Shown: piece after piece, positions 36,067 to 46,200 of the stretch | Position numbering within the stretch: the first letter of the stretch is position 1 | Layout of the letters: each line of letters opens with the position of its first letter | Source: Gemmatales bacterium | Lineage (GTDB): Bacteria > Planctomycetota > Planctomycetia > Gemmatales > Gemmataceae | Direction of reading: 5' to 3' | Assembly (NCBI GenBank): GCA_026004675.1 | Contig: BPJP01000003.1 | Location: forward strand, 248,001-312,000 | Length of the DNA: 64,000 nucleotides | Notes under the pieces: model-generated | What the model was told of the DNA's origin: nothing | Seen by the model: only the letters and a program-made list of their open reading frames with translations | Databases searched by the model: none | Made by a program: the position numbers and the translations under genes

Positions 36067-37500
36067 ATGCAGCCACACGTTCCCAGATTCGCTTCGCGTC
36101 GCGAATTTCTTTTTCAAGCAGGTTCCGGATTCGGGGCATTGGCTCTCGGTGCGCTTCTCGATCGGGATGGTTTGTTGGCTGCGAATACCGGACCGGCCAA
36201 TCCATTGGCAGCCAAAAGTCCTCACTTTCGGGCGAAAGCCCGTTCCGTGATCTTCCTGTTTATGGAAGGCGGACCAAGCCATATTGATACCTTCGATCCA
36301 AAACCCGAGCTGAACCGGCTGCACGGACAAAAACTCCCCCCCAGTTTTGGCGAAGTCATTACGCCAATGGGCACAGGCGTGAATGCCCTTCTTGGCAGCA
36401 AACGCAAGTTCAAGAAATTCGGCAAGTCTGGGATTGAAGTGAGCGATTGGCTGCCTCATATCGCTTCGTGTATTGATGATATCGCCGTCGTTCGTTCGTG
36501 TTGGGCAAACGGTCTGAATCATGTCGGTTCGGTATGTCAGATGAATACCGGCTCGATCCTTGCCGGCCGGCCAAGTCTTGGATCGTGGGTTCTTTATGGC
36601 CTGGGCAGCGAGAGCGAAAACCTTCCTGGTTACGTCGTGATGAGCGATGGCGGCGATCCGTCGGGCGGCGCCCGGAACTGGGGAACCGGCTTCATGCCGG
36701 CGACCTACCAGGGAACACGATTCCGCAACGGACCGGACCCGATCCTGCATCTCAACCCGCCTGCCGGTGCAGGCTCCGCTGATGACGGCGCCCAACGCCG
36801 CAAGCTCGACCTTTTGAAATCGCTCAACGAACACCACCGCAAGACGCGAATGGACGACACCACGCTGTCGGCACGAATTGCGGCCTATGAGCTTGCCTAT
36901 CGCATGCAGGCTGCCGCGCCAGAGGCTGTCGACCTCTCCGACGAGCCGAAATGGATCAAAGAAGAATACGGCCTCTACCGCAAGGAATGCTCGGCCTTTG
37001 CCCATCGCTGTCTGTTGGCGAGACGTCTAGTGGAACGTGGCGTGCGCTTTGTCCAAGTGTATTGCGGTGGCGGCAGTAAGTGGGATGCCCACAGTGGCCT
37101 CGAAGCCAATCATTCCCGCATGTGCGCCAACGCCGACCGGCCCACGGCGGCACTTCTCCGCGACCTGAAACGTCGCGGGCTTTTGGACGAAACCCTGGTC
37201 ATCTGGGGCGGTGAATTCGGACGCACCCCAATGACCGAAGGGAAAGACGGCAGAGACCATAACCCTTATGGTTTCACTATGTGGTTGGCGGGGGGTGGTG
37301 TCAAAGGTGGTCGTGTCGTCGGTGCCACAGATGAGATCGGTCTTCGCGCTGTCGATCGCCCAGTTCACGTGCACGATCTTCACGCTACGATCCTGCATTT
37401 GCTCGGATTGGACCACCTGAAACTGACCTACTTGCACAACGGGCGGGACGAACGGGCCACCATCAACGGAGGCCGAATTGTCGAAGAGTTGTTCGTATAA
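36067..37500 (+). CDS. DUF1501 protein, Tat-exported (partner of the DUF1549/1553 protein)
   Basis: A 477-residue DUF1501 protein, longer and only distantly similar to the one at 21.7 kb. The N-terminus carries a twin-arginine-type signal (SRREFLFQAGSGFGALALGA). Characteristic segments are ARSVIFLFMEGGPSHIDTFDPKP, the central VVRSCWANGLNHVGSVCQMNTG, and the metal-site-like DETLVIWGGEFGRTPMTEG, followed by GRDHNPYGFTMWLAGGGVKGG and HATILHLLGLDHLKLTY. These resemble alkaline-phosphatase-fold active-site regions, as noted for the family. ATG 36067 has GGGGAA seven bases upstream. It is translated just after the DUF1549/1553 gene, probably as one operon, and may be controlled by the divergent AraC regulator. 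Confidence 0.94.
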   Translation: MQPHVPRFASRREFLFQAGSGFGALALGALLDRDGLLAANTGPANPLAAKSPHFRAKARSVIFLFMEGGPSHIDTFDPKPELNRLHGQKLPPSFGEVITPMGTGVNALLGSKRKFKKFGKSGIEVSDWLPHIASCIDDIAVVRSCWANGLNHVGSVCQMNTGSILAGRPSLGSWVLYGLGSESENLPGYVVMSDGGDPSGGARNWGTGFMPATYQGTRFRNGPDPILHLNPPAGAGSADDGAQRRKLDLLKSLNEHHRKTRMDDTTLSARIAAYELAYRMQAAAPEAVDLSDEPKWIKEEYGLYRKECSAFAHRCLLARRLVERGVRFVQVYCGGGSKWDAHSGLEANHSRMCANADRPTAALLRDLKRRGLLDETLVIWGGEFGRTPMTEGKDGRDHNPYGFTMWLAGGGVKGGRVVGATDEIGLRAVDRPVHVHDLHATILHLLGLDHLKLTYLHNGRDERATINGGRIVEELFV

Positions 37501-37526
37501 AAATCACTGTTTGTTCTCGTAGCGCC

Positions 37527-40500
37527 CTATCCTAAATCGGCCCTGGCAAGACTGTCGCGGACATCGCGGTGAATGCGCCTGCGAATCAGATATTCTTCCT
37601 CGTCGAGCCAGCGGCGCACTTTTTGACCGACGACAAAGTCATCATGAGCAACCGCCAGCACGACCGCTTCGACCACGTCGAGTCGCGACAACGAGTAATG
37701 CGAATTGGTGGTGTAGGTATCGGAGACACCTTCGAGCCGATAGAAAAGTTCTTCGATACGCTGGAGAGCGTCGTCAACGGGCGCTTGCGCCAGCGTCGCG
37801 GCATAGGCCCGGGCTAATTTGGTCTGTTCGGTTGGCGACAAGCAATTGGCGAAAAGAAGGTCGCGGGCAAGGTCGACCACCGCCACGGCGTTATCGTCGT
37901 GTCCTAAATAATACCAGCCCCCGGCTACATGCAAGAGCGCTCGCAACCTCGCCGGCTTTTGTCCCAGTGCTTTTCCCTCCTTGGCGGTCAGAAGTAGTCT
38001 GGCGCCAAAAGCGTGCCAATCTTCCCCTTCAAGGATGGCATCGGCCAGGTTGCTGAGAAGCATGCCGATCTGCTCTCGCATGCCAAGCTTGCGCAATCCG
38101 CGTAAGCAATTTTCCACGAGCGTAACCAGATTCTCCTGGATGCCGACTTTCGGCATGAGCGTCAGGAGTCGTTCGAACAAACGGACCAGGTTGGTGACTT
38201 CATTGGCGTTATCATAATGGGCGGCAAGGAAAAGGGCTTTTCCGAGCAGAGTGGCCGCGTTCTGGAAACCGGCCACGCGATCCCTGGTCAACAGCTGCTC
38301 GAAAAGGCGTTGGCTCAGTTCCGGCACGTGGCCAAGCATGTGGCGGGCGAACTCTTCTCCGAGTCGTGGTGCCAATTCCAATGCCACTGGCAGTAACGAA
38401 ATCTCCGTGTTCTTGTCTCTGTATCGCTGCCAGAGCACATCCATTTGTCGAGCTAGCTGGTCACGGTCTCGAATATCATAGAGAGCCATGACTTCGCGAA
38501 TTGGCTCGTCGGCGAAGCGGCACCACCAATTTCGATAGGGATCGATCTCTTCGTGCGGTTCCAGGATGCGCGAGTGTTGCCGGAGCCGATCAACGACATA
38601 TCGATCCAGTCTTGGAAAGCGGTCCAGTGGGAGCGCTTTACCTTGTGTGGGAATATCGACCCGGATATCGGGGAGCGGACCGGAATTCGGTTTTTGTTCG
38701 AGGGCTGCTTTAATCCGCCAGGCAAAAGCGCTAAGCAAGTAATTGTGGACATGAGGAGCGTCGCTGTTTGCTCTGTGCAGTTTCTGTTCCGCTGCAGTCA
38801 TCAGCTTGTCGCACTCGACGTGTTCCCCTAGCCTGGCAAGGCCATAGGCGAACATCAGATCGACGTAGGCACCGGTCGTGTGTTCGCTCCCAAGCCACAT
38901 TTGTGCCAGGTCGCGTAGATTGGCAACGCGTTCGCGTACGGTTTTGAATCGCTGATTTCTTTTCTCATTGCCGAAACGCAAAAAGCTGGGCAATTCGGTG
39001 TCTGCCCGAAGGCCGTTCTGCAGCAATCGTTCCAACAAGCGGTCGCGGGCACGGATCAAAGCAAGAACGTCGCCGTGGGCGAGCTTGGACATTCCGCACC
39101 AGGCCAGCCAAGCGGTACGGGCCGGCAAATGGACTTCGTGTTTTTCCAGAAAAGGCCGGATGTCTTCCAACCGGCGAATGAGGAAATCCGGAGGATCGGA
39201 TCGTTCTGCGGACCAGACCAGAGTCGCTGCCAACGCCCGCAAATCCGCCGAGCGTGGGTGTTCTTGTGCTAGTAGATGATCAAGGCTTTCTTCTGTCAGA
39301 AATTCCTCGGCGCTGGTAGCTGCCTGCAACTCCGCCTTCATCCACGCATGCAGATCGGCTTGACTGGGCGTCTCGTCCTCCCAAAGCAAGTGAGTCCAGC
39401 AAACGCTGGCTTCGACAATGTTTCCCAGCGCGGCATTCGCTTCTCCCAGTGCACGCCAGATCGGCAACCGCCTGGGGTCATCGAGCGGCGAATCCAGCTT
39501 CAGGAATTCTGTTTCCAATTCCTCGACGCGACGCTGCCATGTTGATGGTGTTTTCTCAGCGACAATGCCCGTCTCTGCAACGGGTGCTTTCGTCTTGGTC
39601 TTCCTGACCACCTTGATCTGAGGCGGAGAAACAGGCTCGTCGGCCGTGTCGTCGGCTTCCTCGCCGCCGTCTTTTTCGATCGCTTGCAATCCGCTGGTTT
39701 TGCCTCGTTTTCGGGAATTCCCCTTTTCCTTTTCTACTTCTCTGCAAACGAAAGATTCGAAATCAAATCGATTTGACGAGAGCCACGCATTTAAAGACGA
39801 TTGTTCGCGATCAACGATATAATCCACCCATTGTTCCAGAGGAAGGAATGCTCCATCCGGAACGCTTTCGGCCACGAATCCCCCCTCGTCGGTGGGGTAG
39901 AGCCAGGTAATGCGATCCGGATTGTCGGCAAGCAATTTACGCACCACGTCTCGGCGTAGTGGCGGATGGAGATTGTAGCCGCACGGAACGAAAAGATTGG
40001 GCAGTTTCAAGTACGGCCGAAACGAGACCGCATCCAAAACCACGACCGGCGGTGTTTCCCGCGACGGCCTGGTTCTCACTACTACTATTGGGTCTTTGCC
40101 GTCGATGGCTGCGAATGCCAGTCGGGAAACCAACCCGTCATCCGTTGATTGGATCATCTCTTCTATCTGCTGCAGGGCTTGATGCCGAACAACCCACAAC
40201 TGTGCCTGGTCCGCGGTACTTGCTCGTCTCAAGCGAAGAGGAATGCGAAACCGAGGCACGTTGCTGGTCGGCCGCCAGTCGCTTGGCGTCGCTGGCAACA
40301 CGAACTCGATGATTTCGAAGATGTCGCGAAAAGGCTCATCGTCGATCCAGGTCCAGTCGGTAGTCGACCGGAGCAACAAGTTCTTTCCTTCGGGGCATTG
40401 CAGTTGTTCCAAAAGAGGGTGGGTTGAGCCGATCGGCAACCAAACGCGATGCTTCGCTTCAACATATGCGCGCACTCCCCGTGTGCGCTCGGGCGGTTCC

Positions 40501-40955
40501 AAGGCACGAAGCAGCGAATAATAGGGCGGACCGATCACCCGTAACAAAGCTCTGGCTGAACCATCCGCTTCAAGCCAGCGAAACCCCTGTCGATCGTTTC
40601 CCAAACGCAGCATTTCGCTGGCAATAACAGCTAGCTGGTTCGCCGCTTCCAATTCGAACAAAACCGGTGTTTGCGCTGCAGGAGGCTCGAACCTTGGCGA
40701 TCTTTCGAGAGGCAAGAGTTGCGGCCAACATGTGTAGCTGGTCCAAGCCTGATCCTCTTTTGCTCTGCCGATTTCAATGCCCAAGCGGCGCAACGCCTGC
40801 AAAACGGTCGCGGACAGTTTGTGTCGGCATCGGACGAGTAGACCTCCGTCGCCGTCTGGTTTCGCTTGAACAGGCTGGCAACTAACGTCGGGCGGAATGA
40901 TACCGCTCGTCAGCGCGATTCGCAAAGTATCCAGATCAGGAACGCGAAGAATCAT
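37527..40955 (-). CDS. large cytoplasmic protein of unknown function (1142 residues)
   Basis: I do not recognise an enzymatic motif. Residues 1 to about 430 are mixed alpha/beta with many Pro, Trp and Arg, including LLRVIGPPYYSLLRALEPPE, a TTDWTWIDDEPFRDIFEIIEF stretch and VSFRPYLKLPNLFVPCGYNL. Residues about 430-500 are a charged low-complexity linker (KEKGNSRKRGK). The rest is a helical solenoid with TPR-like periodicity. No signal peptide or membrane helix is visible. The N-terminal part reminds me of large Gemmataceae proteins linked with MoxR- or FtsH-vWA ternary conflict systems (bpX or fvmX domains), but no ATPase or vWA gene is nearby, so this is a weak lead. It lies 57 bases downstream of the FHA-STAS gene and is probably coexpressed. 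Confidence 0.7.
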   Translation of the reverse strand: MILRVPDLDTLRIALTSGIIPPDVSCQPVQAKPDGDGGLLVRCRHKLSATVLQALRRLGIEIGRAKEDQAWTSYTCWPQLLPLERSPRFEPPAAQTPVLFELEAANQLAVIASEMLRLGNDRQGFRWLEADGSARALLRVIGPPYYSLLRALEPPERTRGVRAYVEAKHRVWLPIGSTHPLLEQLQCPEGKNLLLRSTTDWTWIDDEPFRDIFEIIEFVLPATPSDWRPTSNVPRFRIPLRLRRASTADQAQLWVVRHQALQQIEEMIQSTDDGLVSRLAFAAIDGKDPIVVVRTRPSRETPPVVVLDAVSFRPYLKLPNLFVPCGYNLHPPLRRDVVRKLLADNPDRITWLYPTDEGGFVAESVPDGAFLPLEQWVDYIVDREQSSLNAWLSSNRFDFESFVCREVEKEKGNSRKRGKTSGLQAIEKDGGEEADDTADEPVSPPQIKVVRKTKTKAPVAETGIVAEKTPSTWQRRVEELETEFLKLDSPLDDPRRLPIWRALGEANAALGNIVEASVCWTHLLWEDETPSQADLHAWMKAELQAATSAEEFLTEESLDHLLAQEHPRSADLRALAATLVWSAERSDPPDFLIRRLEDIRPFLEKHEVHLPARTAWLAWCGMSKLAHGDVLALIRARDRLLERLLQNGLRADTELPSFLRFGNEKRNQRFKTVRERVANLRDLAQMWLGSEHTTGAYVDLMFAYGLARLGEHVECDKLMTAAEQKLHRANSDAPHVHNYLLSAFAWRIKAALEQKPNSGPLPDIRVDIPTQGKALPLDRFPRLDRYVVDRLRQHSRILEPHEEIDPYRNWWCRFADEPIREVMALYDIRDRDQLARQMDVLWQRYRDKNTEISLLPVALELAPRLGEEFARHMLGHVPELSQRLFEQLLTRDRVAGFQNAATLLGKALFLAAHYDNANEVTNLVRLFERLLTLMPKVGIQENLVTLVENCLRGLRKLGMREQIGMLLSNLADAILEGEDWHAFGARLLLTAKEGKALGQKPARLRALLHVAGGWYYLGHDDNAVAVVDLARDLLFANCLSPTEQTKLARAYAATLAQAPVDDALQRIEELFYRLEGVSDTYTTNSHYSLSRLDVVEAVVLAVAHDDFVVGQKVRRWLDEEEYLIRRRIHRDVRDSLARADLG

Positions 40956-41012
40956 ACATCCAATTGTAACGAAAGAGAAGCATGCCCCGACAGAGGATGC
41001 CTCAGGAAGTGG

Positions 41013-41858
41013 CTACCATTTGGCTTCGAGGGCAGACCCTTTGTCGTTGAAGTGTGGCACGGAGTCGAAAATATGCAGGGCTTCCAACGCGAAATGCAGA
41101 TCGGGACGCAAACGGCACAGAGCCAGACTGCTCGCGCGGGACCGTAGACGCCGGCGCACTTCGTCTATCATTTCAGCGCCGACACTCGACATCCTCCTGA
41201 CGTTTTTGAAATCCAAAAGAACGCGGGAACCATAGGGTATGTTGTGCAAGTGCTCCATCAGTTCATGTTTGATGAACGAGATTTCGGACTCTTCGACCAG
41301 GTAGACGTCGTTAAAACGCAAGGTAAGGATGTCCCCGTGTCGGGAAACGCGCAGTCTCCCTTGAACGATGCCCCTTTGTGCCGAGAGGAAGTCGAGGATT
41401 TTGGCGGCCGAGGCTGCCGCTGATGCCGACGCATAGCCGCGAACACCCGGTTCAACGTTGCCTTCGTGTTCGTCTTCGTAGACCATCCGCTTTTTCTTGG
41501 CGTCCTCGTCAAGCGACTTCAATGCCCATTCCTCGGCGTCACGCTGGGATAATTGCTTTTCGTGGAACTTGACAAGGAATTCCAGTGGGCCAACGACCAA
41601 TCGGTCGCCAGTGTGCAACGGCCATTCCTGATTGGGTGGCACCAGCTCGTCGTTGAGCAGGGTGGTACCGCCGCCAAGATCGCGCACGAAAACCTTTTTT
41701 TCGTCGCGGGTGATGATGGCACAATGCTGCGGCGCCATTCCGTCGAGTTTGGAACGGAGATGGCAGGAGGGGTCCGATCCCATCATAAAAAGGTCGCCCT
41801 GGATGGGAATCGGCATGCCTTGACGCTTGCCTTTGGCGACGATGAGGTAGAGTTTCAT
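41013..41858 (-). CDS. FHA-STAS fusion protein
   Basis: A 281-residue cytoplasmic protein with an unusual pairing of domains. Residues 1-100 form an FHA domain (FMMGSDPSCHLR, then His45 in MAPQHCAII and GTTLLNDE), which normally binds phosphothreonine. A charged linker (110-140) and an Ala-rich helix follow. Residues about 172-275 resemble a STAS domain of the anti-sigma-factor-antagonist class (RVLLDFKNVRRMSSVGAEMIDEV), where Ser224/Ser225 occupies the usual phosphorylation loop. The combination suggests a phosphorylation-dependent switch linking kinase signalling to a partner-switch pathway. The FHA recognition loop is not fully canonical (no SxxH). It is the first gene ahead of the 1142-residue protein and is divergent from the selenoprotein operon. 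Confidence 0.82.
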   Translation of the reverse strand: MKLYLIVAKGKRQGMPIPIQGDLFMMGSDPSCHLRSKLDGMAPQHCAIITRDEKKVFVRDLGGGTTLLNDELVPPNQEWPLHTGDRLVVGPLEFLVKFHEKQLSQRDAEEWALKSLDEDAKKKRMVYEDEHEGNVEPGVRGYASASAAASAAKILDFLSAQRGIVQGRLRVSRHGDILTLRFNDVYLVEESEISFIKHELMEHLHNIPYGSRVLLDFKNVRRMSSVGAEMIDEVRRRLRSRASSLALCRLRPDLHFALEALHIFDSVPHFNDKGSALEAKW

Positions 41859-42049
41859 AGCGAAATAATGCCAGGGCGAGCTATGATCCTGACAAATCTG
41901 CCTGTACTATACTACGTAAATTGGTACCCCGGCAAGATTTTCTAAACTTCTAAAAAGGCGAAACAAGCAAAGGGGAGACACCCTGATTGTTCGCTGCCAG
42001 TTTTTCGGAACGGCAGCGAAAAATAGCACTCCGAATCGGGAGAACGAAC

Positions 42050-43186
42050 ATGAGATTCTTCCTTGCTATTTGTGCTGTGCCGATGCTCTTGGCCTTGAGC
42101 CATGCCGGCGAATTGTCGGAGACCGAATTCCTTCGTCTTCACAAGGAGTTGCGTCCCGAACCATCTGAACCATGGCGTACCATTCCCTGGCGAATCTCGC
42201 TTTTGGACGCGCAACAGACGGCAACCAAAGAACAGAAACCGATTTTTATCTGGGCTATGGACGGCCATCCGCTCGGGTGTACCTGAAACAACGGCGTCGT
42301 CGACCGTGCGTCGACCTTTGCCGATCCCGACATCGTTTCCATGCTCAAGTCGAAGTTTATTCCTGTCGCCATCGACCAGGCTTACCAGCGCCGGCAAAAA
42401 GATGCCGAGGGGGAATTCTATCGAAAGATCGCCAGCCAGGGGCCACGCAACAATTTCCAGGGCACTACGCAAGGCCTGTACATCGCAACCGCCAGTGGCA
42501 AACTCTTGGTCTACAACAACAACCGCGGCGCCGAGCGCATCAAGCGTTTGATGAAGCAAGCGTTAGACCAGTTCAAACCAGAGAAGGTGGAACCTGTCGC
42601 AGCGGGCAAGCCTGATCCTCGATACAACCCGAAACCACCTGTGGGTGGACTGGTTGTGCGCGTTCGTGCCAAAGTGCTGGGAGGGTATCCGGAAACCGAC
42701 GATCCCTGGCAGAAGATCTTCCAATCGGCGGTGTCGCGCGACAACCTCTGGATCAGCAAAGCGGAACACGAGACCCTTGTCCGTGGCCAGATCCCCGAAA
42801 GCCTGCAGAAACGACTGGCGCGATTTCATCTCGTCGACAACACCCGTGGCGAGCCGCCAATGTGGCGCGAGGATGAGATTCGCAAATTGAATCTGCAACT
42901 GAAAGATGGCCGACTTACTGGAATCGTCCATTTGGAAACTCAAAACGGCGACTGCGGCTACCAGGCCGAAATTTATGGCATCGTCGAAACCAAGGCTGGT
43001 CAAGTGACACGCTTCGATCTGGTTGCCAAAGGGGAGTTCTGGGGAGAGGGCCGATACACCCGAGGGGCTCCCAAAGGCAAATTTCCCCTGGCTGTGACTT
43101 TTGAGTTGGCCGACGGCAGCGACGTTGCGGATGCTGTTCCGCCGCAGGGATCGCGCGGTTGGGTGCAAGGATACATTCGCGATTAG
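42050..43186 (+). CDS. secreted thioredoxin-like selenoprotein (Sec encoded by TGA at 42284)
   Basis: The frame from ATG 42050 (GGGAG eight bases upstream) encodes a signal peptide (MRFFLAICAVPMLLALSHAG). A thioredoxin-like opening follows (EQKPIFIWAMDGHPLGCT) and then TGA at 42284-42286. The same frame continues without interruption for 299 codons (NNGVVDRASTFADPDIVSML, then FIPVAIDQAYQRRQ) to 43186. Read through, it is a 378-residue protein with selenocysteine at position 79 in a Cys-Thr-Sec motif. A bacterial SECIS-like hairpin follows the TGA. A redox role outside the cytoplasm is likely. Conventional annotation would split it into a short truncated frame and a 281-residue frame starting at 42341. 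No SelA, SelB, SelD or tRNA-Sec gene is in the window. A TGT/TGC-to-TGA error or mutation is the alternative. Confidence 0.75.
42292..42323 (+). promoter_or_regulatory. bacterial SECIS-like stem-loop
   Basis: Stem GTCGAC/GTCGAC (42299-42304 with 42310-42315) closes a five-base loop CGTGC. Below an internal loop, a lower stem CGGC/GCCG pairs 42292-42295 with 42320-42323. The loop begins 18 bases after the TGA and has G at its second position. Published bacterial SECIS rules ask for a loop 16-37 bases from the UGA with a G in the first two loop positions. Confidence 0.7.
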
Positions 43187-43238
43187 CCAGCCGACACATC
43201 GCAGAAAGCATGACCGACTTCTGACAAGGAGGCCGTAC

Positions 43239-46200
43239 ATGATTCGTTCGGCGTTGCAAAACCCTTATCTGGTCATCGTTGTCGCATTATTGTCGCTGGT
43301 CATTGGTGTCATTTCCCTGACCAAGCTGCCGGCCGATTTGCTGCCAATCTACGACACCCCGGCCGTGCAGGTCGTCACTTTCTATCCCGGCATGCCGCCC
43401 GAAGTCATGGAACGCGACATCATGAGCCGGCTGCAGCGCTGGACTGGCCAGTCCGTCGGCATCGAACACCAAGAGGCCAAGGCGATGCTTGGTGTCTGCA
43501 TCGTCAAAGACTTCTTCCGCGAAGACATTTCCCTCGACACCGCGATGAGCCAGGTAACGAGTTATGCCGTCAGCGACATGTTCTATCTTCCCCCGGGCAC
43601 CATTCCCCCCATGATGATGCCTTTCGATCCGACGGCCTCGGTCCCGTTATGTTTGATCGCCATTTCCAGCACCAATACGACCAAAGACCGCAAGACGCTG
43701 GAAAAAGAACTGTACGACGTCGCCTACTACGAGCTGCGCAACCGCCTGCAATCGATTCGAGGGGTGATCGCACCGGCCGTCTATGGCGGCACACTGCGAC
43801 GCATCCTCGTCTACCTCGACCGCCAAAAGCTGGAAGCACGCGGCCTTTCCTTGACCGACGTGCAAAAAGCCGTGCTCAAGCACAACGTCTTCATTCCGGC
43901 GGGCAACGCCAAAATGGGCACGCTCGATTTTCAAATCTTCACCAACGCCATGCCGGAAAAAGTCGTCGATATCAACGATATTCCCATCGCTTACATTGAC
44001 GGCGAACCGATTTTCGTCCGCGACGTCGGCGAAGCCCAGGACTCGAACCAGATTCAAACCAACGTCGTCCGTATCAACGGCGGCCGGCCGGCAATGTATA
44101 TTCCCATTTATCGCCAGCCCGGTTCCAACACCATCGAGATCGTCGACGCCCTCAACGCCCGGCTCGAACGCATCCTGCAGCGCATCAAAACCATGGAGCC
44201 GGAAAAGGCCGACGGCCTGCAACTCAACGTCGTCATGGATCAGTCCGAAGTCGTCCGTGAAAATATCCACGGCCTGGAACTGGCGGGCGCTATCGGCGCC
44301 TTGATGGCCGGCCTCGCCGTGCTCCTTTTTCTCGGCAGCTGGCGGCTCACCGGCATCATCGTCCTTGCGATTCCCCTCTCTATCCTCGTTTCGCTCATCG
44401 GACTCTTCTACTCCGGCGATACCATCAATGCCATGACCCTCGGCGGCCTGGCATTATCCATCGGCATCCTTATCGATCAAGCCATCGTCGTCCTGGACAA
44501 CATCGTCCGGCATCGGGGCATGGGCAAAAGCCCAGTCGATGCCGCTGTCGATGGTGTCAAGGAAGTCTGGCTGCCTCTTGCTGTTTCGATCCTCACCTTC
44601 ATCGTCGTCTTTTATCCCGTCGTCTTCCTCTCTGGTTTGGCGAGATACTTGTTTACCCCCGCTGGCGCTGGCGGTCACGTTTGCCGTGTTGGCGTCATAC
44701 GTCGTGGCGATTTTCTTCGTGCCGGTTTGTGCCGTGCGTCTAATGGGAAGCCGGGAATCCGGTTCAGAGGAACAGCCCCGCTGGCTGACGGCACTCATCA
44801 ACGGCTACGGCTGGCTGCTCCGCCGCAATCTGCGCTGGAAATGGACGACGGTAATCGTTTCTGCCGCCTTGGCTGTTGTCGCCTTCTGGTGGCTCGGCGC
44901 CCTTTGCGGACAGGAACTCTTTCCGCAGGTCGACAGCGGCCAGTTTACCATCCACGTTCGCCTCCCCTCCGGAACACGCATCGAAAAAACCGAAGCCGCC
45001 ATGGCCAAAATCGAAAAAGTCGTGGAAAGCGTCATCGGCAAGCCCGATCCAGGTTACGCTCGCGGCGAGGAGAAACACCCAGACTCCAACCTGCAGCTGC
45101 ACATCTCCAACATAGGCGTCCTGATGGATTGGCCAGCAGCTTACACTCCCAACACGGGACCCATGGACGCCTTTTTGCTCGTGCAGTTGAAAGGCAAAGC
45201 CGGCATGCCCGGAGTCTTTCAGTACGTCGAGGAATTGCGCCGCCAATTGAACCAAAAGTTCCCCGAAATCGAGTTCGCTTTCGACACCGGCGGCATGCTG
45301 ACCGCAGCACTCAACATGGGCGAGCCGTCGCCGATCCACCTGCAAATTACCGGCTCAAATCTGGCGACCCATCAGGAAATCGCCCGCGCCGCCCGGGCGC
45401 AAATCGCTCAGGTTCCCGGTGCCGTCGACGTCCGTATCTATCAAAGGCTCGATTATCCCACGCTCAAAATCGATATCGACCGCACCAAATGTGCTGACCA
45501 GGGCGTCACTGTCGAGGACGTCGTCAAGAACCTCGTCAGCGCCACGAATAGCTCCGTCAACTTCATGCCTGCTTTCTGGCTCGACCCGCGCAACGGCAAC
45601 CATTATTTCATGGGCGTGCAATACTACGAACAGGAAATCACGCTCGACTCCATTCGCTATCTGCCCATCACTGGCGCGGACAGTGAACGTCCTGTCCTTC
45701 TTGAGAACGTAGCAGAAATCAAACAGTCCACCGGACCGGCAGTCATCACGCACCGGAATATCACGCGGACGACGGATATCTATGCCAACGTCTTGCCAGG
45801 CTATGATGTCGGCTCCGTGGTCGCGGAAATAGAACATCGGCTGCGAACCGCCCCCGAACTGGCATCGAAAATCACCAGCACCGAACGTGGCATCGAATAC
45901 GAAATCATCGGTCGCAAGGCGGACCTTGCTGGCACCGTAAAAAAAGTCGAGCGAAACAGCGATGGGAAACCTGTAGCCGTCTCGATCGAACCGGCCGGCG
46001 GAGGGCAACGGCTATCCTACCGCCTCGATGACCGCACCAAAGTCAACGGTGTTCTCGCACCGCGAAAACCAGTTGTCGTCTGGACCACGGATGACAAACA
46101 AAGGCTGCAACGCATTGACGTGACTAAATCGCTCATCGAAAACGAAAACGGTTTGCCGGGCTATTATCAGGACCAGGGCTACACCTTCGCCATGATGGGC

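Noticed and set aside
42341..43186. A 281-residue gene starting at ATG 42341
   Set aside because: The frame is continuous with the upstream signal peptide and thioredoxin-like part across a TGA. The shorter start would lack the signal peptide and the first half of the domain.
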